Of a stretch of 64,000 nt of DNA, positions 1-7,079 are shown one piece after another. Source of the stretch: Candidatus Mycobacterium wuenschmannii (GTDB lineage Bacteria; Actinomycetota; Actinomycetes; Mycobacteriales; Mycobacteriaceae); contig NZ_CP126981.1 of NCBI RefSeq assembly GCF_030252325.1, positions 3,906,001-3,970,000 of the forward strand, read 5' to 3'. Position numbers and translations under genes: made by a program. Numbering within the stretch: position 1 is the first letter of the stretch; every line of letters starts with the position of its first letter. The notes under the pieces were generated by a model. It did no database searches and was not told where the DNA came from. It was given only the letters and a program-made list of their open reading frames with translations.

Positions 1-897
1 GTAGCCGCCATAGAGTTGTGCGACTCGTCCGCCGGCGTGGTCTTCGTCGTCCCAACTCGATCCGACGACCGGGATCTGCAGGGTCGCGTTGCGCACCGCC
101 GTGGGCGAACTCATCACGCGGTATCCCAGCGCGTACTGCGATGCCAGAAATCCGCCCAGAACCCATCTGCCGCTGTCGAGTCGGCGCAGCGACAGCTCGC
201 CCCAAGCCTCGCCGGCGGGTGTGACCGGTGTCGGACGAGCACCCCACGACCACAAGCCCTTTGCGCGGCCCCAGCTGACGTACTTTCGTCGATCGGCGAT
301 GTGCTCGGGGCGTACCCGTTGCAGGATGATTCCCTTGTCGCGCTGAAAACCGGTGGAGGCCACGTAGATCCAGCCGTCGACGGGATCGTGGTCCCAGCTC
401 CAGCATTGCGCGTGGCCGTCGTGCAGGCCGGCCGGAAAGGTGGCGCCCAAGCGCCGCCAGGACACGGCGCTGTCGTCGGACCGCCAGATCTCGGTCCACA
501 CCACGTTGCCGAAGCCGCGGTTGACGATCGCGTGTAGATACAGCGAATCGCCCACCCGGAGCAGATCGGACGGGATCACGGTGCTGATGCCGCGGCGCGG
601 ACGGCCGTTCGGGCCGGTTCGGTGCTCGTAGCGCCACAGCTGATGCGCGAACTCGCGGTCGGGGCCGCCGGCCCGCCGGTAGCTGATCGGATGGTGGGCG
701 TCGCCGGTCCCGATCAGGATCACCGGTGAGCGCCAATGTCCTTGTCCGACTGCGTCACCCGAGAAGGTATCGCCGAAGACCGAGACCAGTGACCCGTCGG
801 GGGCCGTCACCGATGCGCCGAGGTCGGTGCAGTTGACGCCCCACCGGTCGGTGAGCCCGGGGCCGGTGATGTCGGCAAGCTTGCCTTCGCGACGCAC
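1..897 (-). CDS. DUF4185 domain protein (3' end cut by window edge)
   Basis: The reading frame is open for 299 codons from a GTG at 897 to the window edge, so the C-terminus is missing. The translation shows features I associate with DUF4185 five-bladed propeller proteins: an N-terminal GVNCTDLGA stretch followed by VFGDTFSG, repeated Trp-rich blade segments, and YGGY close to the cut end. The family resembles glycoside hydrolases, but its substrate is unknown. No signal peptide is seen after the GTG. The gene starts five bases after the stop of the upstream DUF427 gene, so the two are probably co-transcribed. The start is inferred from this spacing. Function beyond the family is not assignable. 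Confidence 0.72.
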   Translation of the reverse strand, partial: MRREGKLADITGPGLTDRWGVNCTDLGASVTAPDGSLVSVFGDTFSGDAVGQGHWRSPVILIGTGDAHHPISYRRAGGPDREFAHQLWRYEHRTGPNGRPRRGISTVIPSDLLRVGDSLYLHAIVNRGFGNVVWTEIWRSDDSAVSWRRLGATFPAGLHDGHAQCWSWDHDPVDGWIYVASTGFQRDKGIILQRVRPEHIADRRKYVSWGRAKGLWSWGARPTPVTPAGEAWGELSLRRLDSGRWVLGGFLASQYALGYRVMSSPTAVRNATLQIPVVGSSWDDEDHAGGRVAQLYGGY

Positions 898-902
898 GAA
901 GG

Positions 903-1685
903 TCAGTCCGAGAACGGGGTGACGGGCCGTTCGCGTCGCTGCCCGTCGACGGTGATGTCGAGCCGCTCGTTGAAGAACGCGACGTGGTCGCGTACGGGCT
1001 CGGCTTCGCGCAGTGGATCGCGGTAGGTCCACGCGATATCAGCCGGTCCGCCCGGCGCCGAGAAATACGACGCGCGGCCCTTGTAGGCGCAATCGCTGAC
1101 GGTGTCGGACGATTGGAGATCGGCGATGAGGTCGGCGGGCGGCAGGTAGAACCGGGTCGGCAGGCCGGTCTCGAACAGCAGCAGCGGCCGCGACGACTCG
1201 GCCAGCACCCGCCCGTCCGACTCGATCCGAACGTGACGGGTGCTAGCGAGGATATCGATGCGCTTGAACGGGTCGTGTGGATGCGAGACGACCGGTTCGT
1301 CTTCCTCGCGCCAGTCGAAGGCGCTGAAGTCAATGGTGAGGTAGCCGGCCAGGTCGGGGTCGTCCGGCTGGAAAGCCGCCGAGGGGCAGCGTCGGCCTTC
1401 GACAACCACGTCGAACACCTCGCCGGTACAGCTATGTGTCGCAAAGGGATTGGTCGGAACCAGGACCGGCAGCCCGGATACGTCGTCGACCCGGCCCGCC
1501 GATTCCAGCCTCGCTGCGAAGTCGGTCTGCGGCAGCGCATACGTCGGGACCAGCCGACGTGGCTCCCACACCAGCAACCCGTTCACGGTGTCGGCCACCA
1601 GCGCGTCGTTCAGGTAGATCCGCAGGCGCTTCTCGGTCGGTTCGTACCGTAGCGATTTCAACGCGTCGTCGAGCAGGTCTCTCAT
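903..1685 (-). CDS. DUF427 domain protein (two-domain form)
   Basis: The protein has about 260 residues and carries two DUF427-like units. The first (about residues 15-90) contains LVADTVNGLLVWEPRR. The second (about 110-250) contains LAESSRPLLLFETGLP, YLPPADL and the C-terminal YKGRASYFS segment typical of the family. DUF427 proteins are small beta-rich proteins of unknown biochemical role that are common in mycobacteria. I chose the ATG at 1685 because GGGG lies eight bases upstream; in-frame ATG and GTG codons at 1697 and 1700 are alternatives. It overlaps nothing and lies between the ABM gene and the DUF4185 gene on the same strand, suggesting a three-gene unit. Two more DUF427 genes occur at 21.9 and 47.8 kb. 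Confidence 0.85.
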   Translation of the reverse strand: MRDLLDDALKSLRYEPTEKRLRIYLNDALVADTVNGLLVWEPRRLVPTYALPQTDFAARLESAGRVDDVSGLPVLVPTNPFATHSCTGEVFDVVVEGRRCPSAAFQPDDPDLAGYLTIDFSAFDWREEDEPVVSHPHDPFKRIDILASTRHVRIESDGRVLAESSRPLLLFETGLPTRFYLPPADLIADLQSSDTVSDCAYKGRASYFSAPGGPADIAWTYRDPLREAEPVRDHVAFFNERLDITVDGQRRERPVTPFSD

Positions 1686-1704
1686 CCTGGTCCCCATCAC
1701 TCCA

Positions 1705-2031
1705 CTATGGCGCGGGATGCACCGATTCGACGGTGTACAGGTGCGGCTCGAAGCCGATTGCCAGCTCAGCGCACTTGCCCATGTGCTCGCGGGCAGTCGG
1801 GTTCTGCTGCATCGCCTGCATCGCAGCGGCGTCCCGCCACTGCGCGTAATTGACTACCCGGGTGCCGTCAGTGCTGACGTGGATGTTCGCCGAGACGAAT
1901 TCGTCGACGTACTGCATCACGTCCTCGGTGGCTTCGGTCAGCAGTGCGGCGAGTTGTTCGGCGTTCTCGGGTTCGACGGTGAACACGTTGATCAGCGTCG
2001 CGTGGTCGGCGTGAGGGGTGATGACGGTCAT
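1705..2031 (-). CDS. antibiotic biosynthesis monooxygenase (ABM) domain protein
   Basis: This 108-residue protein fits a dimeric alpha-beta barrel of the ABM family. It has an N-terminal beta strand (INVFTVEPENAEQLAALL), a central helix, then NYAQWRDAAAMQAMQ and a C-terminal YTVESVHP strand. Such proteins are cofactor-free oxygenases of quinones or haem-like and aromatic compounds, or simple ligand-binding barrels; the substrate here cannot be told. A strong ribosome site, AAGGAGG, lies four bases before the ATG at 2031. It is transcribed divergently from a MarR gene across a 55-base gap containing repeated operators, so MarR control is likely. Confidence 0.85.
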   Translation of the reverse strand: MTVITPHADHATLINVFTVEPENAEQLAALLTEATEDVMQYVDEFVSANIHVSTDGTRVVNYAQWRDAAAMQAMQQNPTAREHMGKCAELAIGFEPHLYTVESVHPAP

Positions 2032-2046
2032 GATGCCTCCTTGTAT

Positions 2047-2086
2047 GTCAGGTTCCTGACGAAACTATAAGTGTAAGGTTCCTGTC
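2047..2086. promoter_or_regulatory. MarR operator pair and leaderless promoter
   Basis: The gap between the ABM and marR starts holds a perfect 14-base palindrome (GTCAGGTTCCTGAC, 2047-2060). A second copy of its core AGGTTCCTG lies at 2076-2084, 26 bases from the first. The second copy overlaps TAAGGT (2074-2079), which matches the mycobacterial -10 pattern TANNNT and lies exactly seven bases before the marR ATG. No ribosome site precedes that ATG, so marR is probably a leaderless transcript repressed by its own product. Confidence 0.65.
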
Positions 2087-2518
2087 ATGCAACCGTCCGA
2101 CGCCGAACGCTCGATCGGCTATCTGGTGAAGCGGGTTCAACAAGGGCTGCGGCGCGAATGCGATGCCGCGCTGAAACCCACGGGGTTGTCGATGGCGCAA
2201 TACACGACGCTGCGGGCGTTGAAGGAACATCCCGAGGCGTCGGCGGCCGAGCTGGCACGGCTGTGCTTTGTCACCCGTCAGTCACTGCAGGACGTGCTGA
2301 CGGGACTGCGCTCTGCGGGTCTGATCGAGAACGCCGCGGCGGAAACGCGCGGGCGGGCTCAGTCGTTGGCGCTGACGAGGCAGGGATCGCGGCGGCTCAG
2401 CGCCGCACACGATGCGGTGTTCAGCGTGGAAGACATTATGCTGCAGGGTGTTTCGGTACGAGACCGTCGAGCGGTCGCAGACTTGCTGTTACGTTGCGCC
2501 CAGAACCTGGAGGGCTAG
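2087..2518 (+). CDS. MarR family transcriptional regulator
   Basis: The 143-residue protein has the MarR winged-helix layout: an N-terminal dimerisation helix, ALKPTGLSMAQYTTLRAL, the helix-turn-helix SAAELARLCFVTRQSLQDVLTGLRSAGLI (about residues 48-76), then a wing around AETRGRAQSLALT and a C-terminal dimerisation helix. MarR proteins usually repress a divergent gene and release DNA on binding a phenolic or oxidant ligand. Here the divergent gene encodes the ABM-domain protein, and operator-like palindromes lie between them. Translation most likely begins at the ATG at 2087 without a leader. Confidence 0.88.
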   Translation: MQPSDAERSIGYLVKRVQQGLRRECDAALKPTGLSMAQYTTLRALKEHPEASAAELARLCFVTRQSLQDVLTGLRSAGLIENAAAETRGRAQSLALTRQGSRRLSAAHDAVFSVEDIMLQGVSVRDRRAVADLLLRCAQNLEG

Positions 2519-2525
2519 CGGGCGA

Positions 2526-3200
2526 TCAGGGGTTGCTGCGCCAGCCGGTAATGCCGATGACGATCATCCGTAGCTGCTTGACCGCCGTCTGACGAATCTC
2601 GTCGATGGCCTCGGGGGTCTGTGCGTCCTCGAGCGCCTCGGCGATCACGATCATCGAGTTCACGAACAACTGCGCGAGCACGTTGAGGTCGTCGGTACTC
2701 CAGGTGTTGAGCCCCGGGAAGCGCGCAAGGTCGGTGGCGAGTTCGGAGGTGACGAGCCGGAACTCGGTGCGAATGGCGTAGCGCAGCACGGTCACGCCGC
2801 TCGAGCGTTCGCGACCGATGAACGTCCAGTGCTCGCGGCGTTCGGTGACGCTGGCGACCACGATCTCGACGGACGATTCGATGACCCGGCTGGGGTCGAG
2901 CTTGCCGGCGCGGGCACCGCGCAGCATGTCGCGCAAGGTCCGGAACGATTCGTCGATCAGGACCAGCCCGAGCGCCTCCATCGATTCGAAGTGGCGGTAG
3001 AACGCACCCGGAACGATGCCCGCCTCGCGGGTCACCTCGCGCAGGCTCAGGCCGCTGAAGCTGCGTTCGTCGAGAAGCTTGAGTGCGGCGGCCACGATCG
3101 CCCGGCGAGTCGCTTCTTTGCGCTCCTCGCGGGACGGTCCTTCACGGCTCCGCGACCGGCTCGACCGGTGCGGCCGTGAGCTAGGCGCACGACTGTTCAC
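2526..3200 (-). CDS. TetR family regulator, divergent from the desaturase operon
   Basis: The protein has about 224 residues. A basic N-terminus rich in Arg and Ser (RSRSREGPSREERKEATRRA) is followed by the TetR DNA-binding domain LREVTREAGIVPGAFYRHFES (about residues 57-80) and an all-helical ligand domain. I placed the start at the GTG at 3200 because the open frame farther upstream runs antisense through the reductase gene. A perfect palindrome (3195-3209) covers this start codon, suggesting autorepression. The divergent operon encodes a desaturase electron-transfer reductase and a fatty acid desaturase. It may therefore sense acyl-CoA or fatty acid, by analogy with DesT of Pseudomonas; this is inference. 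Confidence 0.82.
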   Translation of the reverse strand: MNSRAPSSRPHRSSRSRSREGPSREERKEATRRAIVAAALKLLDERSFSGLSLREVTREAGIVPGAFYRHFESMEALGLVLIDESFRTLRDMLRGARAGKLDPSRVIESSVEIVVASVTERREHWTFIGRERSSGVTVLRYAIRTEFRLVTSELATDLARFPGLNTWSTDDLNVLAQLFVNSMIVIAEALEDAQTPEAIDEIRQTAVKQLRMIVIGITGWRSNP

Positions 3201-3209
3201 CGTGTGAAC
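3195..3209. promoter_or_regulatory. TetR operator palindrome before the desaturase operon
   Basis: GTTCAC-CGT-GTGAAC is a perfect inverted repeat with six-base arms and a three-base centre. It overlaps the GTG start of the TetR gene and lies 60 bases before the reductase ATG, in the only non-coding space between the two divergent units. A TTGACG hexamer at 3234-3239 could be a -35 element for the reductase operon. Confidence 0.55.
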
Positions 3210-3269
3210 CGTAACACAGACCTGGGAAAACCCTTGACGAAGTGCACTATCTGCACGCACCGTATACAC

Positions 3270-4325
3270 ATGTTCACTCAAACTTTGAAGCAGCGAGTAC
3301 TGGGTTCCGATCTGGTCAACCTGCTCACCGGTCCGCATGGCGTTGACCGGTACACCGAGGTCGTAGACGCCGCATGGACGCGCGCCGAGGGCCGCGGCAA
3401 GGTCGTCGAGGTGCGCCGCGACACCCCGCGCAGCGTCACCCTGGTGCTGGTCCCGAATCAAGCGTTCACCGACACGGTGTCCGCAGGGCAGTACGTCAAT
3501 GTCGCGGTCGAGATCGACGGCCGCCGCCACACCCGGTGTTACTCGCCGGCCAACGCCGAGGGCGCCGCACACATCGAACTGACCGTCGGCAAGCATCACG
3601 GTGGCCTGGTTTCGACCTACCTGTACGAGCACGCACGCCCCGGCATGGTCGTCGGACTGACTGCAGTCGGTGGCGACTTCGTCCTCCCGGCCCAGCGTCC
3701 CCGCCGCATCCTGTTCGTCTCCGGCGGCAGCGGGATCACCCCCGTCATCGCGATGCTGCGCACGTTGATTGACGAGGGCCACGCCGGCGAGATCGCGTTC
3801 GTGCATTACGCGCGCAACCGCGCCGCCGCGAACTATCACGACGAGCTCGCCGCGATGCCCGGTGTTCGGGTGCTGCACGGCTACAGCCGTTCGGACGACG
3901 GCGACCTGCAGGGCCACTTCGGCGCAGACCACCTGGCGGCCGCCATGCCTGAGCCCGACGCCGTGTTTGTCTGCGGCCCAGCGCCTTTGGTCGATGCGGT
4001 CCGCGAGCACTGCCCGAACGCGCGATCGGAGAGCTTTGTTCCGCCGGCGTTCGACATTCCGGTCGAGCCGTCCGGCGGACGAGTCATGTTCGCGGACAGC
4101 GCTATTGAGGTCACCGACGACGGCCGCTCGCTGCTCGAGCAGGCGGAGTCGGCCGGCCTGAACCCTGCCAGTGGATGCCGGATGGGCATCTGCCACACCT
4201 GCACCCGTCGCAAGACCAGCGGCGTGGTGCGCAACCTGACCAGCGGCGCGGTGTCGACCACCCCCGACGAGGACGTGCAGATCTGTGTGTCCGTCCCGGT
4301 CGGCGACGTCGACATCGCACTCTAA
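3270..4325 (+). CDS. ferredoxin-type oxidoreductase, electron donor to the desaturase
   Basis: This 351-residue flavoprotein combines an FAD/NAD(P)H reductase with a plant-type [2Fe-2S] domain. RCYSPAN (about residue 89) is the FAD-binding RxYS motif, FVSGGSGITP (about residue 150) the nicotinamide-binding motif, and CRMGICHTC plus a later Cys the iron-sulfur ligands near the C-terminus. It matches Rv3230c of M. tuberculosis, which passes electrons from NADPH to the membrane desaturase DesA3. The desaturase gene follows after 13 bases with a strong ribosome site, supporting the pairing. Start: ATG at 3270; no clear ribosome site precedes it. Confidence 0.9.
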   Translation: MFTQTLKQRVLGSDLVNLLTGPHGVDRYTEVVDAAWTRAEGRGKVVEVRRDTPRSVTLVLVPNQAFTDTVSAGQYVNVAVEIDGRRHTRCYSPANAEGAAHIELTVGKHHGGLVSTYLYEHARPGMVVGLTAVGGDFVLPAQRPRRILFVSGGSGITPVIAMLRTLIDEGHAGEIAFVHYARNRAAANYHDELAAMPGVRVLHGYSRSDDGDLQGHFGADHLAAAMPEPDAVFVCGPAPLVDAVREHCPNARSESFVPPAFDIPVEPSGGRVMFADSAIEVTDDGRSLLEQAESAGLNPASGCRMGICHTCTRRKTSGVVRNLTSGAVSTTPDEDVQICVSVPVGDVDIAL

Positions 4326-4338
4326 AGGAGGCTTCGAC

Positions 4339-5448
4339 ATGACACAGCCCAAAATCACCCTGACCCCCGAGCAGGCCGACGCGTTCGGCGCCGAGCTCGA
4401 CGCCATCAAAGATCGCGTGATGGCCGACCTCGGCCAGCGCGACGCCGACTACATCCGCAAGGTCATCAAGGCGCAGCGCGGCCTCGAGGTCGGTGGCCGC
4501 GCGTTGCTGATGGCCGGCATTTTCCCGCCCGCCTGGCTGGCCGGCACCGCCATGCTGGGGATCTCAAAGATCCTCGACAACATGGAGATCGGCCACAACA
4601 TCATGCACGGCCAGTACGACTGGATGCGTGATCCGTCGATCCGCGGCCAGGAGTTCGAGTGGGACACCGCGTGCCCGGCCGACCAGTGGCGGCACTCGCA
4701 CAACTACATGCACCACACCCACACCAACATCGTCGGTATGGACCGCGACATCGGCTACGGCATCCTGCGGATGAGCGAGGACCAGCCGTGGCGGCCCTAC
4801 TACCTGGGCAACCCGGTGTACGCCTTCCTGTTGATGGTGCTGTTCCAGTACGGGGTGGCGCTGCATGAGATGGAAAGCGAGCGCATCACCTCCGGCGAGA
4901 TTCGGCTGGCGGACAAACGCGAGATCCTGCAAGAGATCTGGCGCAAGACCCGCAAGCAGGTGCTCAAGGACTATGTGGCCTTCCCGCTGCTGGCCGGACC
5001 GTTCGCCCCGTTCGTGTTCACGGGCAACTTGACCGCCAACCTGATGCGCAACGTGTGGTCTTACATGATCATCTTCTGCGGCCACTTCCCGGATGGCACA
5101 CAGGAATTCACCATCGAGGAGACCCAGGGCGAGTCCCGCGGGATGTGGTACTTCCGTCAGGTTCTCGGTTCGGCGAACCTGACCGGGGGCAAGCTCTTCC
5201 ACATTCTGTCCGGTCACCTGTCACACCAGATCGAGCACCACCTGTTCCCGGACATGCCGGCGCACCGCTACTCCGAGATCGCCGGCGAAGTGCAGGAGAT
5301 CTGCAAGCGCTACGGCATTCCGTACAACTCGGGCTCGTTGCCCAAGCAATTCGGCACCGTCGTGCGCAAGATCCTCAAGCTGGCCCTGCCGCCCAAGGAC
5401 CGCGACGGTCATGTCGCGCCGAAGGAACGGGAACGCGTCGCAGCCTGA
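4339..5448 (+). CDS. desA3: membrane fatty acid (stearoyl-CoA type) desaturase, DesA3-like
   Basis: The 369-residue integral membrane di-iron desaturase shows the three histidine boxes of the family: HNIMHGQYD (about residue 87), HSHNYMHHTH (about 118), and HQIEHHLFPDMPAH (about 295). Hydrophobic segments lie around residues 55-75 and 215-250. It probably places a double bond in long-chain acyl-CoA, as DesA3 (Rv3229c) makes oleoyl-CoA. AAAGGAGG lies eight bases before the ATG at 4339. It is co-transcribed with its reductase upstream, and possibly with the epoxide hydrolase 18 bases downstream. In M. tuberculosis this pair is, from memory, not next to ephF, so this copy may be a paralogue or relocated. 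Confidence 0.88.
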   Translation: MTQPKITLTPEQADAFGAELDAIKDRVMADLGQRDADYIRKVIKAQRGLEVGGRALLMAGIFPPAWLAGTAMLGISKILDNMEIGHNIMHGQYDWMRDPSIRGQEFEWDTACPADQWRHSHNYMHHTHTNIVGMDRDIGYGILRMSEDQPWRPYYLGNPVYAFLLMVLFQYGVALHEMESERITSGEIRLADKREILQEIWRKTRKQVLKDYVAFPLLAGPFAPFVFTGNLTANLMRNVWSYMIIFCGHFPDGTQEFTIEETQGESRGMWYFRQVLGSANLTGGKLFHILSGHLSHQIEHHLFPDMPAHRYSEIAGEVQEICKRYGIPYNSGSLPKQFGTVVRKILKLALPPKDRDGHVAPKERERVAA

Positions 5449-5466
5449 TCGGCTACGTTGCCAGTC

Positions 5467-6351
5467 ATGGTGCAGATGCCCGAGCTCGACGGTGTCGATC
5501 ACAAGTACATCGACCTGGGCGACGGGGTGACGATCCACATCGCCGACGCGGGTCCGGCCGAGGGCCCGCCGGTGATGCTGGTGCACGGCTTCCCGGAGAA
5601 CTGGTGGGAGTGGCACGAGTTGATCGGTCCGCTGGTCGCCGACGGATACCGCGTGCTGTGCCCCGACTTACGCGGCGCCGGTTGGAGTTCCGCGCCGCGC
5701 TCGCGCTATCTGAAGAACGACATGGCCGACGACCTGGCGGCCGTACTGGACCGGTTGGGCGTCGGGCCGGTGAAGCTGGTGGCCCACGACTGGGGCGGGC
5801 CGGTGGCGTTCATCATGATGCTGCGCCACCCGGCGAAGGTATCCGGCTTCTTCGGCCTCAATACCGCCGCGCCGTTCGTGAAGCGCGACCTGTCGTCGAT
5901 TCGCAACATCTGGCGATTCTGGTACCAGATCCCGATGCTGCTGCCGGTCATCGGGCCGCGGCTGATCGCCGATCGCAAGGCTCGCTACTTCAACATGCTG
6001 GCGTCCTGGGTGGGCGGCGGATTCCGGGTGCCCGACGAGAACGTCGCGCTGTACGTCGAGTGCATGCGTCAACCGGGGCACGGGGTCGCCGGCTCGCGGT
6101 GGTACCGGACTTTCCAGAGCACCGAGATGTTGCGTTGGCTACGAGGCGAATTCAACAACGCCCGGGTCCAGGTCCCGGTCCGCTGGCTGAGCGGCACGGC
6201 CGACCCGGTGCTCACGCCTGACCTGATCGACGGCTACGGCGAGCACATCGACGACTTCGAGGTCGAGTTGGTCGACGGGGTCGGTCACTGGATCGTCGAG
6301 CAGCGACCGGACCTGGTGCTGGACCGGCTGCGAAAGTTCTTGGCGGCGTAG
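5467..6351 (+). CDS. ephF: alpha/beta-hydrolase epoxide hydrolase, EphF type
   Basis: The 294-residue protein has HGFPENWWEW with the oxyanion HGFP motif, the nucleophile-elbow aspartate in HDWGG (about residue 103), a cap domain, and the C-terminal GVGHWIVEQ histidine. An Asp nucleophile rather than Ser marks it as an epoxide hydrolase, which opens epoxides to vicinal diols through an ester intermediate. Sequence and position (next to an opposing TetR gene and cyp138) match Rv0134. I chose the ATG at 5467; a TTG nine bases upstream is in frame but unlikely. The stop lies one base from the convergent TetR stop, with no terminator visible. Confidence 0.9.
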   Translation: MVQMPELDGVDHKYIDLGDGVTIHIADAGPAEGPPVMLVHGFPENWWEWHELIGPLVADGYRVLCPDLRGAGWSSAPRSRYLKNDMADDLAAVLDRLGVGPVKLVAHDWGGPVAFIMMLRHPAKVSGFFGLNTAAPFVKRDLSSIRNIWRFWYQIPMLLPVIGPRLIADRKARYFNMLASWVGGGFRVPDENVALYVECMRQPGHGVAGSRWYRTFQSTEMLRWLRGEFNNARVQVPVRWLSGTADPVLTPDLIDGYGEHIDDFEVELVDGVGHWIVEQRPDLVLDRLRKFLAA

Positions 6352-6352
6352 C

Positions 6353-6967
6353 TCAGTAGCGGTAGCCGAGCAGCGCGATCGCGGCCTGCACGCCGGGCTC
6401 GACGATGTCGCGCGGACTGTGTCCGTCCTCGACCACCTGCGCCGTCAGCTCGCGCAGCCCGCCGACCAGGATCACCGCCTTCGCCTCGGTCAGCGGTGGA
6501 AGGTCGGCGCTGCGCATCGACGGGGTGTCGCTGAGGCTGACCAGCAGGCTGGTCAGCAGTTGGGTATTGCGCCGCTGCGACGGTCGCGCGGCGGCATCCA
6601 GCGACGGCAGTTCGCGAATCCAGGCCAGGGTGAGCCCGGGCGTCGACTCGATGTGCTCGACGTAGGCCTCGACGGCCTGCCGAATCTGGTTCTGCCAGTT
6701 GGCCTTCGGATCGACCGCGGCGCTGATGCGCTCGCCGAGCATTTCGACGCTGGCGTGCAGCAGTTCGTGGAAGCACTCCTCTTTGCCGGCGAACTGGTCG
6801 TAGAACGTGCGCTTGGAGGTGCGGGCGTGCCGGACGATGTCGGCCACCGTGCTGGCGCGGTAGCCGCGCTCGTCGATCGCGGCGGCCAGGCCGTCGAGTA
6901 ACCGTTGCCGGAACGGGTCGATGTCCGCCGACGCGGAAGTGGCGTCGTGCGCGACGGTTGCCTCCAC
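6353..6967 (-). CDS. TetR family regulator (Rv0135c-like)
   Basis: The 204-residue regulator has its helix-turn-helix near the N-terminus (STVADIVRHARTSKRTFYDQFAGKEE, about residues 36-61) and a helical ligand domain. The start is the GTG at 6967, preceded by AAAGGGGG; longer in-frame extensions would run through the operator region. It is divergent from the P450 gene with 112 bases between, where repeated GGTACC-type palindromes lie. It probably represses cyp138 and itself. The ligand is unknown, perhaps the P450 substrate. In M. tuberculosis Rv0135c occupies the same place between ephF and cyp138. Confidence 0.87.
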   Translation of the reverse strand: MEATVAHDATSASADIDPFRQRLLDGLAAAIDERGYRASTVADIVRHARTSKRTFYDQFAGKEECFHELLHASVEMLGERISAAVDPKANWQNQIRQAVEAYVEHIESTPGLTLAWIRELPSLDAAARPSQRRNTQLLTSLLVSLSDTPSMRSADLPPLTEAKAVILVGGLRELTAQVVEDGHSPRDIVEPGVQAAIALLGYRY

Positions 6968-7003
6968 GTCGCCCCCTTTGGACGTCAACCCTTGCCAGCG
7001 CTT

Positions 7004-7055
7004 GGTACCAGACGGTACCGTACCTGACAGAAACGTGGTACGGCGCAGTACCACG
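7004..7055. promoter_or_regulatory. operator array between the TetR gene and cyp138
   Basis: Two GGTACC palindromes lie at 7004-7009 and 7014-7019. A perfect inverted repeat with eight-base arms (CGTGGTAC and GTACCACG, six-base spacer) occupies 7034-7055. All share the core GGTAC. The array fills the space between the divergent start codons (6967 and 7080) and is the likely binding region of the neighbouring TetR protein. Confidence 0.6.
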
Positions 7056-7079
7056 CGGCGACGTTGGGAGTTCACCGCC

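Noticed and set aside
755..1540. Minus-strand 261-codon frame over the DUF427 and DUF4185 genes
   Set aside because: Arg/Pro/Ser-rich shadow of the real frames, which show family motifs; typical of GC-rich DNA.
3201..4409. Long minus-strand open frame continuous with the TetR gene
   Set aside because: It runs antisense through the ferredoxin reductase, whose FAD and iron-sulfur motifs are clear; the TetR protein starts at the GTG at 3200.
4564..5217. Minus-strand frame opposite the desaturase
   Set aside because: Val/His/Arg-rich shadow without motifs; the plus strand carries the three histidine boxes.
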